Of a stretch of DNA of 64,000 nt, positions 19,501 through 28,808 are shown one piece after another. Within the stretch, counting starts at the first letter, position 1, and the number at the start of each line of letters is the position of its first letter. Source of the DNA: Streptomyces sp. CB00455 (GTDB taxonomy: Bacteria > Actinomycetota > Actinomycetes > Streptomycetales > Streptomycetaceae); assembly GCF_001905445.1 (NCBI RefSeq), contig NZ_LIVQ01000008.1, positions 1-64,000 of the forward strand. The letters are read 5' to 3'. Made by a program: the position numbers and the translations under genes. The notes under the pieces were generated by a model, which was not told the DNA's origin, made no database searches, and saw only the letters and a program-made list of their open reading frames with translations.

Positions 19501-22500
19501 CCGCATGATCTCCGGCAGCGGGAAGCGGCGATGGGGCTGGATGTCGATGTCCTGGCGGGCCATCTCCTCGATCAGCCCGGCCCAGCTGCCACCGGTGAGG
19601 CGGCCGCGGAACGGGAGGGTGTTGAGGAAGACGCCGAGCGTCTTGTCGGCGTCGCGTTCCTCGCCGCGCCCGTTGTAGACGACGCCGGTGAGCACGTCCT
19701 CAGCCCCGCTGAGCAGGCTCATCACCCGCAGGTGGGCGGCGAGGAGCACACAGCGCAGGGGTACCCCGAGCCGGGCGGCCAAGGCCGGGAGCGCGGCCGT
19801 CACCTCGGGGGCGAGCGGGGCCTCGTGGAAGCGCATGTCCGAGCCGCCGCCGCAGTGCGGGGGCTGAGCCGGGCGCGGCAGCCGGGTGGGCGAGGCGCCG
19901 TCGAGCTCCGCCGTCCAGTACGCCGCGGTCTCCTCGTCCGCCAGCGCCGCGGCTTCCAGGGCGACGAAATCGACGAAGCGCGAGGCGGGCGGGGTCGTGT
20001 CCGGCTGCCCGGTGCCTGCGACGGCGCGGGCGTAGCGCAGCAGCAGCTCGGCGAAGAGCGAGCGTTCGCTCCAGCCGTCCAGGATGGCGTGGTGCTCGGT
20101 GACGAAAAGCTGGAGGGTGTCCTGCGTCAGCCGCTGGACGTGGAACCGGATCAGCGGTGCCCGCTGCCAGTCGAAGGGCAGCTCCTGCTCCCGCGCGCTG
20201 CGGGCCTCGACGGCCGCGCGCCGGTCCTCGGCGCTGAGATCGGTCAGATCCTCGTAGGTCAGCGGGAGTTCGACGTCGCGGTGCACCAACTGCGCCGGTT
20301 CGGAGAGGGAGTGCAGATCGAAGGAGGTCCGCAGGATCTCGTGCCGGCCGATCGTCTCGGCGACCGCGGCCCGCCAGGCGGCGACGTCCCAGCGGGCGCG
20401 GATGCGGTAGGTGGAGGTGTTGTGGTATTCGGCCGTGCCGTCGGTGGACAGCCCGCTGTGGAACAGCATCCCCAGCTGCATCCGGGTCATCGGGTAGGCG
20501 TCGTCGAGGCCGTCCGGCAGCAGGGCGCGGTCCGCCTGGGACAGTAGGGCGAACGCCTCCCGCCGGGCCTCGGGCTCCGCGCGCGGGGTGCGTACGGTGA
20601 CGGCGTCGGCCAGGCCGCGGATGGTCTGGCGGGTCATCAGGTCGGTGAGCCTGAAGTCCAGGCCCGCCTCGCGGGCCAGGGAGAGCAGCTGGATGCTGCG
20701 GATCGAGTCGCCGCCGAGGGCGAAGTAGCCGTCGTCGATGCCCACCCGCTGTCCCAGGACCCGGCCCCAGATGTCGGCGAGCGTGCGCTCGACGGCGGTG
20801 CGCGGCGCGACGTGGTCCGCGGACTGACCCGACGGGCCCTGCGCGGAGTGCGGTTCGGGCAGCTTGTCGCGGTCGATCTTCCCGTTGGCGGTCAGCGGGA
20901 AGGCGGGCAGCACGGTGTACGAGGCCGGCACCATGTGCTCCGGCAGCAGCCCGGTCAGATGACCGCGCAGGGCGTGCGCGTCGGGAGCCGTGGCCGGGGC
21001 GGCCGCGTACGCGGCCAGATAGGGGTGACCGGCCTCGTCGGTGCGCAGCAGCACCACCGAGTCGGAGACGTCCTCGTGGGAGCTCAAGGCGGCCTCGATG
21101 TCCCCGAGCTCGATGCGGAAGCCGCGCAGCTTCACCTGTCGGTCGATGCGCCCGCAGTATTCGAGGTCGCCGTCGTGCAGGACGCGTACGAGGTCTCCGG
21201 TGCGGTACAGGAGCTCGCCGTCGCAGTCCGTGAACGGCGCCGGTACGAAGCGCTCGGCGGTCAGGTCCGGACGGTTGAGGTAGCCGTCCGCCAGCCCGGC
21301 CCCGCCGACATACAGCTCGCCGGGAACCCCGGTCGGAACGCTGCGCCCGTGCCGGTCGAGGACGTGCAGCCGCAGGTCGGGGATCGGCCTGCCGATCACG
21401 CTCCCGCGGCCCTCGTCGAGGTCGCGCAGCGAGATCGGCCGGTAGGTCACGTGGACGGTCGTCTCGGTGATCCCGTACATGTTGACGAGCAGCGGCGAGG
21501 TGTCCCCGTGCCGTTCGAACCACTCCCGCAGGGCGGGCAGGTCCAGGGCCTCGCCGCCGAACACGACCAGGCGCAGGGTAAGGGCGGCGGACGCCTCCTT
21601 GTCGGCCCGCATGAGCTGGTAGAAGGCGGACGGCGTCTGGTTGAGGACGGTCACCCGCTCGGCGCTCAGCAGCCGGTGGAAGGCCTCGGGGTCGCGGCTC
21701 GTCTCGTAGGGCACCACGACGAGGCGGCCGCCGTACGCCAGCGCTCCCCACAGCTCCCACACCGAGAAATCGAAGGCGTAGGAGTGGAAGAGGGTCCACA
21801 CGTCCTGCGGTCCGAAGCCGAACCAGTGGTCGGTGGCGGAGAACAGCCGGGCGATGTTGCGGTGCGGGATGAGCGTGCCCTTGGGCCGACCCGTCGAGCC
21901 GGAGGTGTAGATGACGTACGCGAGGTCGTCCCCGGTCACCTCGACGGCCGGGGCGGTCCTCGGCTGCCCTGCGATGGCCTCGGCGTCCGCGGCCAGGTCG
22001 ATGACCCGGGCGCCGGCGCCCTCCCACCACACCGGCACGCCCTCGCCCACCACCAGGGTGGCGACGCCGGCGTCCTCGGCCATGAAGCGGAGCCTGTCGG
22101 TCGGGTAGGCGGGGTCGAAGGGGACGTAGCATCCGCCGGCCTTGAGGATGCCGAGGATCGCGACGACCAGGTCGGCGGTACGGTTCATACTCAGGCCCAC
22201 CAGGTGCCCGGGCCCGACACCGGCCGCCCTCAGGTGGTGGGCCAGCCGGTTGGCACGGCCGTCCAGTTGGCCGTACGTGAGCTGCTCGCCGCCGTCGACC
22301 ACCGCGACGGCGTCGGGCGTGCGCGCCGCCCACTGCCCGAACCGCTCGTGGCACGGCTGTGGCGCCGGTCCGGCCGTACGGCCCTGCGGCAGGGCCGGGG
22401 CCTGCCGTGCGAGCTCGGCGTCGGTCAGCACGCGCAGGGCCGAGACGGGCGCGTCGGGGTTGCGGGCGATGCTCTCGATCAGCACGCCGTAGTGCTCGGC

Positions 22501-23796
22501 CAGGAGGGCGACGGTCTCCGCGCCGAACAGGTCGGCCCGGTACTCGAAGGAGCACTCGACGCCCGTCGGACCGTCCGTCGCGTCGAGCAGCAGGTCGAAC
22601 TTGGCCTGGGACAGGGGCGTCGGGAGCCATTCGACGTCGACGCCCGGCAGGGTCCAGGTCAGGTCGCCGGCGCGGTTCATGCCGAACATGACCTGGAACA
22701 CGGGGGACGCGGCCGCCGCGCGCTGCGGGTTCTTCATGTCCACGAGCCGCTCGAACGGGATGTCCTGGTGGTCCTGGGCCTCCAGGACCCGGTCGCGGAC
22801 CTGGCCGAGCAGTTCGCGGAAGGTCGGATCGCCCGCCAGGTCCGAGCGGAAGACCGTGGTGTTGACGAACAGCCCGACCGTCTTCTCGAACTCCTCGCGG
22901 TTGCGGTTGGCGATGGGCGTGCCGACGACGATGTCGTCGAGCCCGCTGTAGCGGTTCAGCAGCACCTTGAAGGCGGCGAGGAGCCCCATGAAGAGCGTGC
23001 CGCCCGCCTCCAGGCACAGGCCGCGCAGCGCTTCCACGGCCCGGTCGGGCAGCTCGAAGACATGGACCCCGGCGGTGCCGGGTGCGGGCGCGTCCTGCCG
23101 GCGGGGCCGGGGGGTGGGCAGTTCGAGCAGCGGGAGGTCACCGGCGAGCCGCTCCTGCCAGTAGCGCTCCTGCCGGGCGGCCGCCTCGCTTTGCAGCCAC
23201 TCGTCCTGCCACTCGGAGTAGTCCGCGTACTGAACCTCCGGCGGCTCCTGGGCGTCCGGCGCGCCCGCGACGAGGCTCGCGTAGCCGCGGGAGAGTTCCT
23301 CCAGGAGGATGCCGGTGGACCAGCCGTCGGTGACGATGTGGTGCGCGTCGATCAGCAGCACCGAGGTACGGGCGGACCTGCGCAGCAGCGCGACCCGGAA
23401 CAGCGGTCCGCCGAGCAGGTCGAAGGGCCGGTCGCTCTCGCGCCGTACCCACCGCGCGACGGCCGCGTCATCGTCGGCCACCTCCTCGACCCGCCAGTCC
23501 ACCCGGCCCTCGGGGCTGACCAGTTGGAGCAGCTCGCCGTCACGCACGGCGAACCGGGTCCGCAGCGCCTCGTGCCGGTCCACCAGGCCCTGGGCGGCCT
23601 CCCGCAGCGCCTGTTCGTCGACCGTGCCGGTCAGCGTGTAGAAAAGGGGCACGTGGTAGGTCGACGCGTCGCCGGCCAGCTCCTGCAGGAAGTACATGCG
23701 CTTCTGGGCCCGCGAGGCGGGGAACACATAGAAGTCCTGGCCGCCGGCGCCGCCCGGCCGGCTCGTGGTCGCGGCCTCCGACTGGCTTGCACTCAA
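16531..23796 (-). CDS. NRPS with thioesterase, C-A(Thr)-T-C-A(Ser)-T-TE
   Basis: The 2421-residue product has two modules and a terminal release domain. C1 carries HHIVTDG (about residue 154). The A1 pocket reads D-F-W-N-V-G-M-V-H-K, a threonine code. The first carrier is FALGGDSIRSIQ (about 1023); C2 has HHAILDG (about 1235) and the YPMTRMQLGMLFHS opening typical of C domains that follow such GGDS carriers. The A2 pocket reads D-V-W-H-I-S-L-V-D-K, a serine code. T2 is FFALGGHSL (about 2094), and a type I TE follows with GWSFGG (about 2227) and a late His in KADHYD. No epimerase, methyltransferase or oxidase insert is seen. The TE marks this as the last protein of the line although another NRPS gene lies downstream. 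The TE may hydrolyse or cyclise, possibly through the Thr or Ser hydroxyl. Confidence 0.96.
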   Translation of the reverse strand: MSASQSEAATTSRPGGAGGQDFYVFPASRAQKRMYFLQELAGDASTYHVPLFYTLTGTVDEQALREAAQGLVDRHEALRTRFAVRDGELLQLVSPEGRVDWRVEEVADDDAAVARWVRRESDRPFDLLGGPLFRVALLRRSARTSVLLIDAHHIVTDGWSTGILLEELSRGYASLVAGAPDAQEPPEVQYADYSEWQDEWLQSEAAARQERYWQERLAGDLPLLELPTPRPRRQDAPAPGTAGVHVFELPDRAVEALRGLCLEAGGTLFMGLLAAFKVLLNRYSGLDDIVVGTPIANRNREEFEKTVGLFVNTTVFRSDLAGDPTFRELLGQVRDRVLEAQDHQDIPFERLVDMKNPQRAAAASPVFQVMFGMNRAGDLTWTLPGVDVEWLPTPLSQAKFDLLLDATDGPTGVECSFEYRADLFGAETVALLAEHYGVLIESIARNPDAPVSALRVLTDAELARQAPALPQGRTAGPAPQPCHERFGQWAARTPDAVAVVDGGEQLTYGQLDGRANRLAHHLRAAGVGPGHLVGLSMNRTADLVVAILGILKAGGCYVPFDPAYPTDRLRFMAEDAGVATLVVGEGVPVWWEGAGARVIDLAADAEAIAGQPRTAPAVEVTGDDLAYVIYTSGSTGRPKGTLIPHRNIARLFSATDHWFGFGPQDVWTLFHSYAFDFSVWELWGALAYGGRLVVVPYETSRDPEAFHRLLSAERVTVLNQTPSAFYQLMRADKEASAALTLRLVVFGGEALDLPALREWFERHGDTSPLLVNMYGITETTVHVTYRPISLRDLDEGRGSVIGRPIPDLRLHVLDRHGRSVPTGVPGELYVGGAGLADGYLNRPDLTAERFVPAPFTDCDGELLYRTGDLVRVLHDGDLEYCGRIDRQVKLRGFRIELGDIEAALSSHEDVSDSVVLLRTDEAGHPYLAAYAAAPATAPDAHALRGHLTGLLPEHMVPASYTVLPAFPLTANGKIDRDKLPEPHSAQGPSGQSADHVAPRTAVERTLADIWGRVLGQRVGIDDGYFALGGDSIRSIQLLSLAREAGLDFRLTDLMTRQTIRGLADAVTVRTPRAEPEARREAFALLSQADRALLPDGLDDAYPMTRMQLGMLFHSGLSTDGTAEYHNTSTYRIRARWDVAAWRAAVAETIGRHEILRTSFDLHSLSEPAQLVHRDVELPLTYEDLTDLSAEDRRAAVEARSAREQELPFDWQRAPLIRFHVQRLTQDTLQLFVTEHHAILDGWSERSLFAELLLRYARAVAGTGQPDTTPPASRFVDFVALEAAALADEETAAYWTAELDGASPTRLPRPAQPPHCGGGSDMRFHEAPLAPEVTAALPALAARLGVPLRCVLLAAHLRVMSLLSGAEDVLTGVVYNGRGEERDADKTLGVFLNTLPFRGRLTGGSWAGLIEEMARQDIDIQPHRRFPLPEIMRRTGGSELFESFFNYTRFHVEDTVARQGDVVVLEAEGTAPTNFPFGAEFAAGSSDEQLTLGLRYDAGQFHEEQIAAFHGYYAAVLAAMADDPDGRYEDADLLTTAEHERIASWNATDRTYDKPHVLHTLVEEQVRLRPDAPAVRYEGEELSYRALDERAARLARALRAHGVARGQFVGLYMERSLDLSVALLAVLKAGAAYVPLDPDHPDLRLRQVLDAAGISVVVTAEPGATRLDDAPGITVVRADSGAGPALDVRGAAEPVVSAPEDPAYMIFTSGSTGTPKGVVVSHRAICNRLLWMQDEYGLRAGERVLHKTPYTFDVSVWELFWPLLVGATLVHARSGAHRDPARLARLVTAEGITTAHFVPSMLQAFVEEPLARECTGLTRVICSGEALPHDLQTRFFAVLGAELHNLYGPTEAAVDVTAWLCRDDGRGVVPIGRPIANMQTHVLDRRGHTVPVGVTGELHLSGVGLADGYHGRPDLTERSFIHHTDRHGVRRRMYRTGDLARWLPDGTLEYRGRVDSQVKLRGFRIELQEIEAVLAGHPDVAECAVVLREDRLVGYVVAAAGADPDPADTAGYLRERLPAYMVPATWMRIDAMPLTGSGKLDRKALPQPPAPGAARADGAPTPPSDADEDRLLRLWQRLLDATELGVHDDFFALGGHSLMAVRLVSLINAEFGRALGVAAVLEHPTIAGQAALLRREPGAADGSADLVTMRGGGHRPPLFLVHPVGGGVTCYRETASALGDEQPVYALPAPGLADGEELPDSVEALAERCLRAVRAVRPEGPYAVGGWSFGGMVAYEMARRLAEEGEEVVLLAMIDSGFPDAGPPPGESELLEAFAVDVLGSAGGAAGAVLPADVAAPVEGGHVAEALGALARHLDAASADTGVTATRLGRHYEVFRTNLRLSVAYRPRPYDGAVRFYQGTDGARAGAAARWAPLTRGRMVLRELKADHYDIVRAPHLKALADDLGAALAAAGDSARTSSTSH

Positions 23797-23835
23797 CGTG
23801 AATTCCTGTTCTCTCGTTCGCGGGTGGTCCAGATA

Positions 23836-24906
23836 TCAGCCGGCCGTGATCCCGACGAGTCGGTCACCGGCCTGGAGCGGCGGGTAGACCTCGAGGGCGT
23901 CCGCCGGGTGGTACTCGATGTCGATCGTGGTGCCGAGGCCCAGCTCGGTGGCCAGCTCGAGGAGCACGTCCATGGCCACGTGGTCCTCCAGGGCGAACCC
24001 GGTGGAGTCGAAGACGGAGGTGCGCGTCCGGTGCGGCTGCGCCAGCTCGGGCTTGGCGCACAGGTCGGCCAGGTGCGCGCCGACCGCGTCCGCGCCGAGC
24101 TGCTGGCACTCGCCCTCGCGCAGGGCCTGCTCTATGTGGTCGGTGCAGATGAACGCCCGCTCCAGCAGGTCCTTCGGCAGCTCGGTCTTGCCCGGCAGGT
24201 CCGCCCCGATGGCGTTGACGTGCAGGTGCTCGCGCACGCCGGCGTCCTGGAAGACCGGGCCCGCGCCGACCTCGACCGAGGTGGCGGTGCACAGGATGTC
24301 CGCCGCGGCGACGACTTCGGCGGCCGGGGCGATCTGTACGTCGAGGCCGAGGAACTCCACCCGTTGCGGGAAGCCGGCGACGTGGCGCGGGTCGATGTCG
24401 TGGACGAGGACCTTGCTGATGTCGAAGACTCGGCTGAGGCCGTGCAGTTGGGTCACCGCCTGCGCGCCTGTGCCGATCAGGCCGACCACGCTGCTGTCGG
24501 GGTGCGCGAGCAGCCGGCTGGCGACGGCCGAGGCCGCGCCGGTGCGGATCGCGGTGAGCACGACCCCGTCGGCCAGGGCCACCAGGCGGCCCGTGACGTC
24601 GTCGAAGCGGGCGACGGTACCGAGGATGGTCGGCAGCGAGCAGTGCTCGGGGTTGCCCGGGGAGTAGGCGACCGTCTTGAGTGTGACGCTCTTCCCGGGC
24701 TCATGGTGCGGCATCCACTCCAGGCAGCCCTGGCCGTTGGCCTCTCTGATGAATCCGTCACGGGCGGGGGTGATGCCGCCCTCGCCGTTCGCCAGTGCGC
24801 GTAAAGCGACGAGGAGGCGGTCGGTGACCCGGTCCATCACCTCGTTCCGGCCGATGGTGCCGATGATGCGGGCTATGTCCCGCGCGTCCAGAACTACGGT
24901 GGTCAT
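23836..24906 (-). CDS. ornithine cyclodeaminase/mu-crystallin family enzyme
   Basis: The 356-residue product has the family Rossmann motif VVGLIGTGAQAVTQLHGLS, followed by DIDPRHVAGF, CTATSVEVGAGPVF, LHVNAIGADLPGKTELP and VFDSTGFALEDHVAMDVL. The NAD-binding loop and the STGFALED segment are typical of cyclodeaminases (ornithine to proline, or lysine to pipecolate as in RapL-type enzymes). The same family includes SbnB, which oxidatively releases 2,3-diaminopropionate from an amino-acid adduct. The proline-like adenylation pocket in the same operon favours a cyclic imino acid product; the neighbouring PLP beta-replacement enzyme leaves an SbnB-like role open. It starts at ATG 24906 with GGAG upstream, between an MbtH gene and the TE-bearing NRPS. 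Confidence 0.85.
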   Translation of the reverse strand: MTTVVLDARDIARIIGTIGRNEVMDRVTDRLLVALRALANGEGGITPARDGFIREANGQGCLEWMPHHEPGKSVTLKTVAYSPGNPEHCSLPTILGTVARFDDVTGRLVALADGVVLTAIRTGAASAVASRLLAHPDSSVVGLIGTGAQAVTQLHGLSRVFDISKVLVHDIDPRHVAGFPQRVEFLGLDVQIAPAAEVVAAADILCTATSVEVGAGPVFQDAGVREHLHVNAIGADLPGKTELPKDLLERAFICTDHIEQALREGECQQLGADAVGAHLADLCAKPELAQPHRTRTSVFDSTGFALEDHVAMDVLLELATELGLGTTIDIEYHPADALEVYPPLQAGDRLVGITAG

Positions 24907-24967
24907 GAGGGAACTCCGTGGTAGTGGGTGCTCGCTGAAGAAAGAAGGAAGGGGAGGGGTACGGGGT

Positions 24968-25186
24968 TCACCGGGACGCGCCGTCGGTGGCCTCGACGAG
25001 CGACCGCGGCCGCATGTCGGTCCAGGACTCCTCGACGTACTTCAGGCACGCCTCGCGGTCCGCCTCGCCGTAGATCGTCTCCCAGCCCGCGGGGACCTCT
25101 GCGAAGGCCGGCCACAGGGAGTGCTGTCCCTCGGCGTTGACCACGACGTGGAACGTGCCGTCGGCGTCCTCGAACGGATTGGACAT
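24968..25186 (-). CDS. MbtH-family protein (first of two)
   Basis: A 72-residue MbtH protein with all signatures: NPFED at the N-terminus, HVVVNAEGQHSLWP, PAGW and SWTDMRPRSL. MbtH proteins bind adenylation domains and are often needed for their folding or activity. It sits in the operon just after the T-C-A-T gene and has an AGAGGGG ribosome site. Confidence 0.95.
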   Translation of the reverse strand: MSNPFEDADGTFHVVVNAEGQHSLWPAFAEVPAGWETIYGEADREACLKYVEESWTDMRPRSLVEATDGASR

Positions 25187-25207
25187 GGGTGGTTTTCCCC
25201 TCTGCTG

Positions 25208-25275
25208 TCGGATGGGGCGGGTATCGGATGAGCCGGTATCGGATCGGCGGGTGTCGGATCGGCGGGTATCGGACG
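25208..25275. repeat. four imperfect tandem copies of a 15-bp unit
   Basis: The spacer between an NRPS stop and an MbtH start holds four copies of a unit like CGGCGGGTATCGGAT with one or two changes each. Its role is unknown; it lies in the transcribed leader of the MbtH gene. Confidence 0.75.
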
Positions 25276-25307
25276 CATCCGGTCGGACGGACGCGTTACG
25301 GGGCTGC

Positions 25308-28300
25308 TCAGCCGCCGAGTTGCTCGAACAGCTCCCTGACCTCGTCCTCGGTCATGCTGTTGACGCGTTCGGCCAGCAGGCGTTCCACCTCGTCCCCCAT
25401 TGCCGTGATGGTCGGCATCCCGAAGACGTCCTGGAGGCGCAGCTCCACGCCGAATCGCTGGCGGATGCGGGAGACCAGCCGGGTGGCGACCAGGGAATGG
25501 CCGCCCAGCGAGAAGAAGTTGTCGAGCACCCCGACCTTGTCGACGCCCAGGATGTCGCCCCAGATCTCGGCGAGGTTCTCCTGGACGGGCCCCTCAGGCG
25601 GTACGAAAGCCAGTTCGGAGTAGTCCCGCAGCCGGTCCGGCTCCGGCAGCGCCTTGCGGTCCACCTTGCCGTTCGGGGTGAGCGGGAAGGCGTCGAGCAG
25701 CAGGACGAACGACGGCACCATGTAGTCGGGTAGGTACGCGGCGACGTGCCGGCGCACCGCTTCGGGCGTCGGGCCGGCCGCGCCGGTGTCCGCCACCACG
25801 TAGGCCACGAGCCGCTTCAGTCCGGACGCCGTCTCCTGGACGACGGTGAGCGCCTCCTTGACCCCCGCGTGCCGGGTGAGCACGGCGTCGATCTCGCCGA
25901 GTTCGACGCGCATGCCGCGGATCTTGACCTGGTGGTCGGAGCGCCCGACGAACATCAGCGAGCCGTCCGGGCGCCGGTATCCCCGGTCGCCGGTGCGGTA
26001 CATGCGCTCGCCGGGGACGTACGGGCTCGGCACGAACGCCGCCGCCGTCTTGGCCGGGTCCCCGAGGTATCCCCGGGCCAGTCCGATCCCGCTGATGTAC
26101 AGGTCCCCGACGACGCCCACCGGGACTTCCTGGTGCAGCTCGTCGAGCACGTGGATCTGGTTGTTGTCGAAGGGCAGGCCCACGCTGACCGCACCGGCCG
26201 TGTCGATGTCGGCGACCGAGCAGGTGTGCGTGGTGGAGTCGATGGACACCTCCGTGGCACCCCAGGTGTTGTGCAGGGTGCCCGGCAGGACCTCGTGGTG
26301 GCGGCGCACCAGCTCTCCGGAGAGGGCCTCTCCGCTGGAGACCGTGGTCCGCAGGGCGCTCAGCAGCTCGCGCCGGCCGGCATCGACGTGGTCAACCACC
26401 ATGGCCAGCATGCTGGGCACGACCTGGAGGTGCACCGTGCGACTGCGGACCGCCGCGTCGAGGATTTCCACCGGGTCGCGATGGAGTCCGGGGTCGATCA
26501 GGGCGATCCGGCCCCCGGTCATCAGCGGCCAGAAGAGTTCGAGCGCCGAGTCGTCGAAGCTCAGTGTGGTCTTGTGCAGGACGGTCTCGCCCGGCCGCAG
26601 GCCGTGCAGGCGCTGCATGAACGTCATGCGGTTGACCCAGCCGCGGTGGGTGTTGGCCACGCCCTTGGGCCGTCCGGTCGAACCGGACGTGTAATAGACC
26701 GACACCAGGTCGTCGGGGTGCACGGCCGCATCGGGGGACGCCGCGTCGTAGGCGTCGATCGTCTCCCGGTCCGAGTCGAGGAACACGGTGTGCCGCACCT
26801 CGGGCGCGCTGTCCCGGTGCTGTTCGAGGGTCAGGCACCAGTGGGAGCCGGCGTCCTGCGCGATGGTGTTCAGCCGGTTGCGCGGCGTGCCGGGGTCGAG
26901 GGGCAGGTAGGCCGCGCCCGCCTTGAGGATGCCGAGCAGCCCGGCGACCATCTCGACGGAGCGGTCCATGCAGATCCCGACGACCGTGTCGGCTCCCGCG
27001 CCCGCCGTACGCAGGTGCCTGGCCAGCCGGTTCGCCCAGGCGTCGAGCGCGCCGTAGCTCAGGTGCTCGTGGCCGTGCACCACTGCCACCGCGTCCGGGG
27101 CCGAGGCCGCCCGCTCCTCGATGAGTTCGTGCAGGCACCGGTCGTCGGGGAACGGCTGGTCGGTGGCATTCCACTGCCGCAGGCTGAGGTGTTCCTCCTG
27201 CGACACCAGCCCGTACCCGGCGAGGGCGCGGTGCGGATCGTCGAGTACGCCTTCCATCAGGGTGCGGTAGACAGAGAAGAACCGCTCCGCCGTCTCCGGG
27301 GCGAACAGCTCGGTGTTGTACTCGAGTTCGCATTCGAGGACGCCGCCCGGCGCCTGGGCCATGAACATCGTCATCTCGAACCGCGCCGAGCCGTTGGGCA
27401 CGGGGAAGAACTCGACCTCAAGGCCTTCCAGGGCGAGCCTGCGGTCGAAGTCGTTCTGGAAGGCAAACACGACCTGGGCCAGTGGCTTGTGGCCGGTGAG
27501 GCCGCCGCCGCCGAGCAGGTTGACGATCCGGTCGAAGGGGACCCGCTCGTGCTCGACCGCCCGGCGCACGGTCGCCTCGATCCGCGCCACGTAGGAGGCG
27601 AAGGTCTCCCGGCCGTCGTACGTGGAGCGGATCGGCAGCGTGTTCACGAAGAAGCCGATCAGCTTCTCCAGGTCGGGGTGCGGGCGGTTGGCGACGGGCG
27701 TCCCCACCACGACATCGGCCTCGCCCGTCCAGCGGTGCATCAGCAGGGTGAAGACGCCCAGGGACAGGGAGTACGTCGACACTCCGCACTGCCGCGCCAC
27801 GTCTGCGATCCGGGTGGTCTCGGCGGCGTCGAGATCGGCCAGGATCGCCTCGCCGAGCGTGGTGGTGGCGCTGCCGCGCGGGGTGTCGGTGCGCAGCGCC
27901 GGCGCGAGCGGCGCTCCGCGCAGTTCCTCCTCCCAGAACCGCAGTCCGCTCTCCATGTCCTCGGTCGCCGTGTGGCGTTCCCAGGCGGCGAAGTCGGTGA
28001 ACTGGACGGGCAGGGGCGCGGCACCCCCGGCGCCGACGAACCCGACGGCCTGCCGGTAGCCGCCGCTCACCTCATCCAGGAAGAGGGTGTTGGACCAGCC
28101 GTCGGTGGCGATGTGGTGGAGCGTGAAGAGCAGCGCCCAGGCGTCGTCGCCGACACGGAAGGCGTGGGCGCGCACGAGGGGTGCGGCGGTGAGGTCGAAG
28201 GGGCGGCGGATCTCCGCGCGCAGGAAGCCGCGCAGCCACGCGTCGCCGCCCTCGGCGTACCGCTCGCGCAGGTCCCGGGTGTCCAGGTCGAGCTCGACGC

Positions 28301-28808
28301 CCTCCCGCACCAAGAGCGCGGGAGCGTCGCCGTCCAGGACGAACGCCGTGCGCAGCGCCTCGTGGCGGTCGACCACCGCCTGGACCGCGGCCCGCAGCGC
28401 CGCCGTGTCGAGCGGGCCCCGGACGCGGTAGACGAGCGGCTCGTTGTAGGCGGGGTCGTCGGGGTCGAGCTGGTGCAGGAACCACAGCCGCTCCTGCGCG
28501 TGCGACAGCCGCAGCGGCAGGCCCCGGTCGGCCGGCGGGATGGGCCGGGGCGCCGCCGCCTGCGGCAGGGCCTGGTCGGCTCCGGTGAGGCGGTCGGCGA
28601 GGGCGGCCGCGGTACGGCCCTCGAAGAGCCAGGTGAGCGGCACCTCCTGCCCGAACTCGATGCGCACCCGCATGATGAGGCGCGCGGCGAGCAGTGAATC
28701 GCCGTGGTCGAAGAAGTCGGTGCCGGCGGTCAGCTCCGGCCGGCCGAGGACCTCCCGGAAGAGGGTCGTCATCCGCGCCCGTACGGCGTCGGCGGTCATG
28801 CTGCTCAC
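25308..28808 (-). CDS. NRPS protein, T-C-A-T
   Basis: The 1166-residue product starts with a carrier domain (FFDHGDSLLAA, about residue 36), followed by a C domain with HHIATDG (about 234), an A domain with YTSGSTGRPKG (about 709) and a second carrier NFFSLGGHSL (about 1103). The leading carrier has no A domain of its own, so it is probably loaded by the preceding half-C/A protein. The A pocket reads D-D-L-V-V-S-T-I-D-K by eye; Asp at 236 and 331 with Ser at 301 is unusual and I cannot name the substrate. The start is GTG at 28808 with AGGAGG just upstream, overlapping the previous stop by four bases (GTGA). An MbtH gene follows. Confidence 0.94.
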   Translation of the reverse strand: MSSMTADAVRARMTTLFREVLGRPELTAGTDFFDHGDSLLAARLIMRVRIEFGQEVPLTWLFEGRTAAALADRLTGADQALPQAAAPRPIPPADRGLPLRLSHAQERLWFLHQLDPDDPAYNEPLVYRVRGPLDTAALRAAVQAVVDRHEALRTAFVLDGDAPALLVREGVELDLDTRDLRERYAEGGDAWLRGFLRAEIRRPFDLTAAPLVRAHAFRVGDDAWALLFTLHHIATDGWSNTLFLDEVSGGYRQAVGFVGAGGAAPLPVQFTDFAAWERHTATEDMESGLRFWEEELRGAPLAPALRTDTPRGSATTTLGEAILADLDAAETTRIADVARQCGVSTYSLSLGVFTLLMHRWTGEADVVVGTPVANRPHPDLEKLIGFFVNTLPIRSTYDGRETFASYVARIEATVRRAVEHERVPFDRIVNLLGGGGLTGHKPLAQVVFAFQNDFDRRLALEGLEVEFFPVPNGSARFEMTMFMAQAPGGVLECELEYNTELFAPETAERFFSVYRTLMEGVLDDPHRALAGYGLVSQEEHLSLRQWNATDQPFPDDRCLHELIEERAASAPDAVAVVHGHEHLSYGALDAWANRLARHLRTAGAGADTVVGICMDRSVEMVAGLLGILKAGAAYLPLDPGTPRNRLNTIAQDAGSHWCLTLEQHRDSAPEVRHTVFLDSDRETIDAYDAASPDAAVHPDDLVSVYYTSGSTGRPKGVANTHRGWVNRMTFMQRLHGLRPGETVLHKTTLSFDDSALELFWPLMTGGRIALIDPGLHRDPVEILDAAVRSRTVHLQVVPSMLAMVVDHVDAGRRELLSALRTTVSSGEALSGELVRRHHEVLPGTLHNTWGATEVSIDSTTHTCSVADIDTAGAVSVGLPFDNNQIHVLDELHQEVPVGVVGDLYISGIGLARGYLGDPAKTAAAFVPSPYVPGERMYRTGDRGYRRPDGSLMFVGRSDHQVKIRGMRVELGEIDAVLTRHAGVKEALTVVQETASGLKRLVAYVVADTGAAGPTPEAVRRHVAAYLPDYMVPSFVLLLDAFPLTPNGKVDRKALPEPDRLRDYSELAFVPPEGPVQENLAEIWGDILGVDKVGVLDNFFSLGGHSLVATRLVSRIRQRFGVELRLQDVFGMPTITAMGDEVERLLAERVNSMTEDEVRELFEQLGG

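Noticed and set aside
16531..23796. An epimerisation domain after the GGDS-type carrier
   Set aside because: The following domain carries HHAILDG and is followed directly by an A domain, and there is no second C-like domain before it; it is a condensation domain.
25208..25275. Small proline-rich peptide gene in the 15-bp repeat
   Set aside because: The open frame simply reflects the repeat; no ribosome site and it ends in the MbtH leader.
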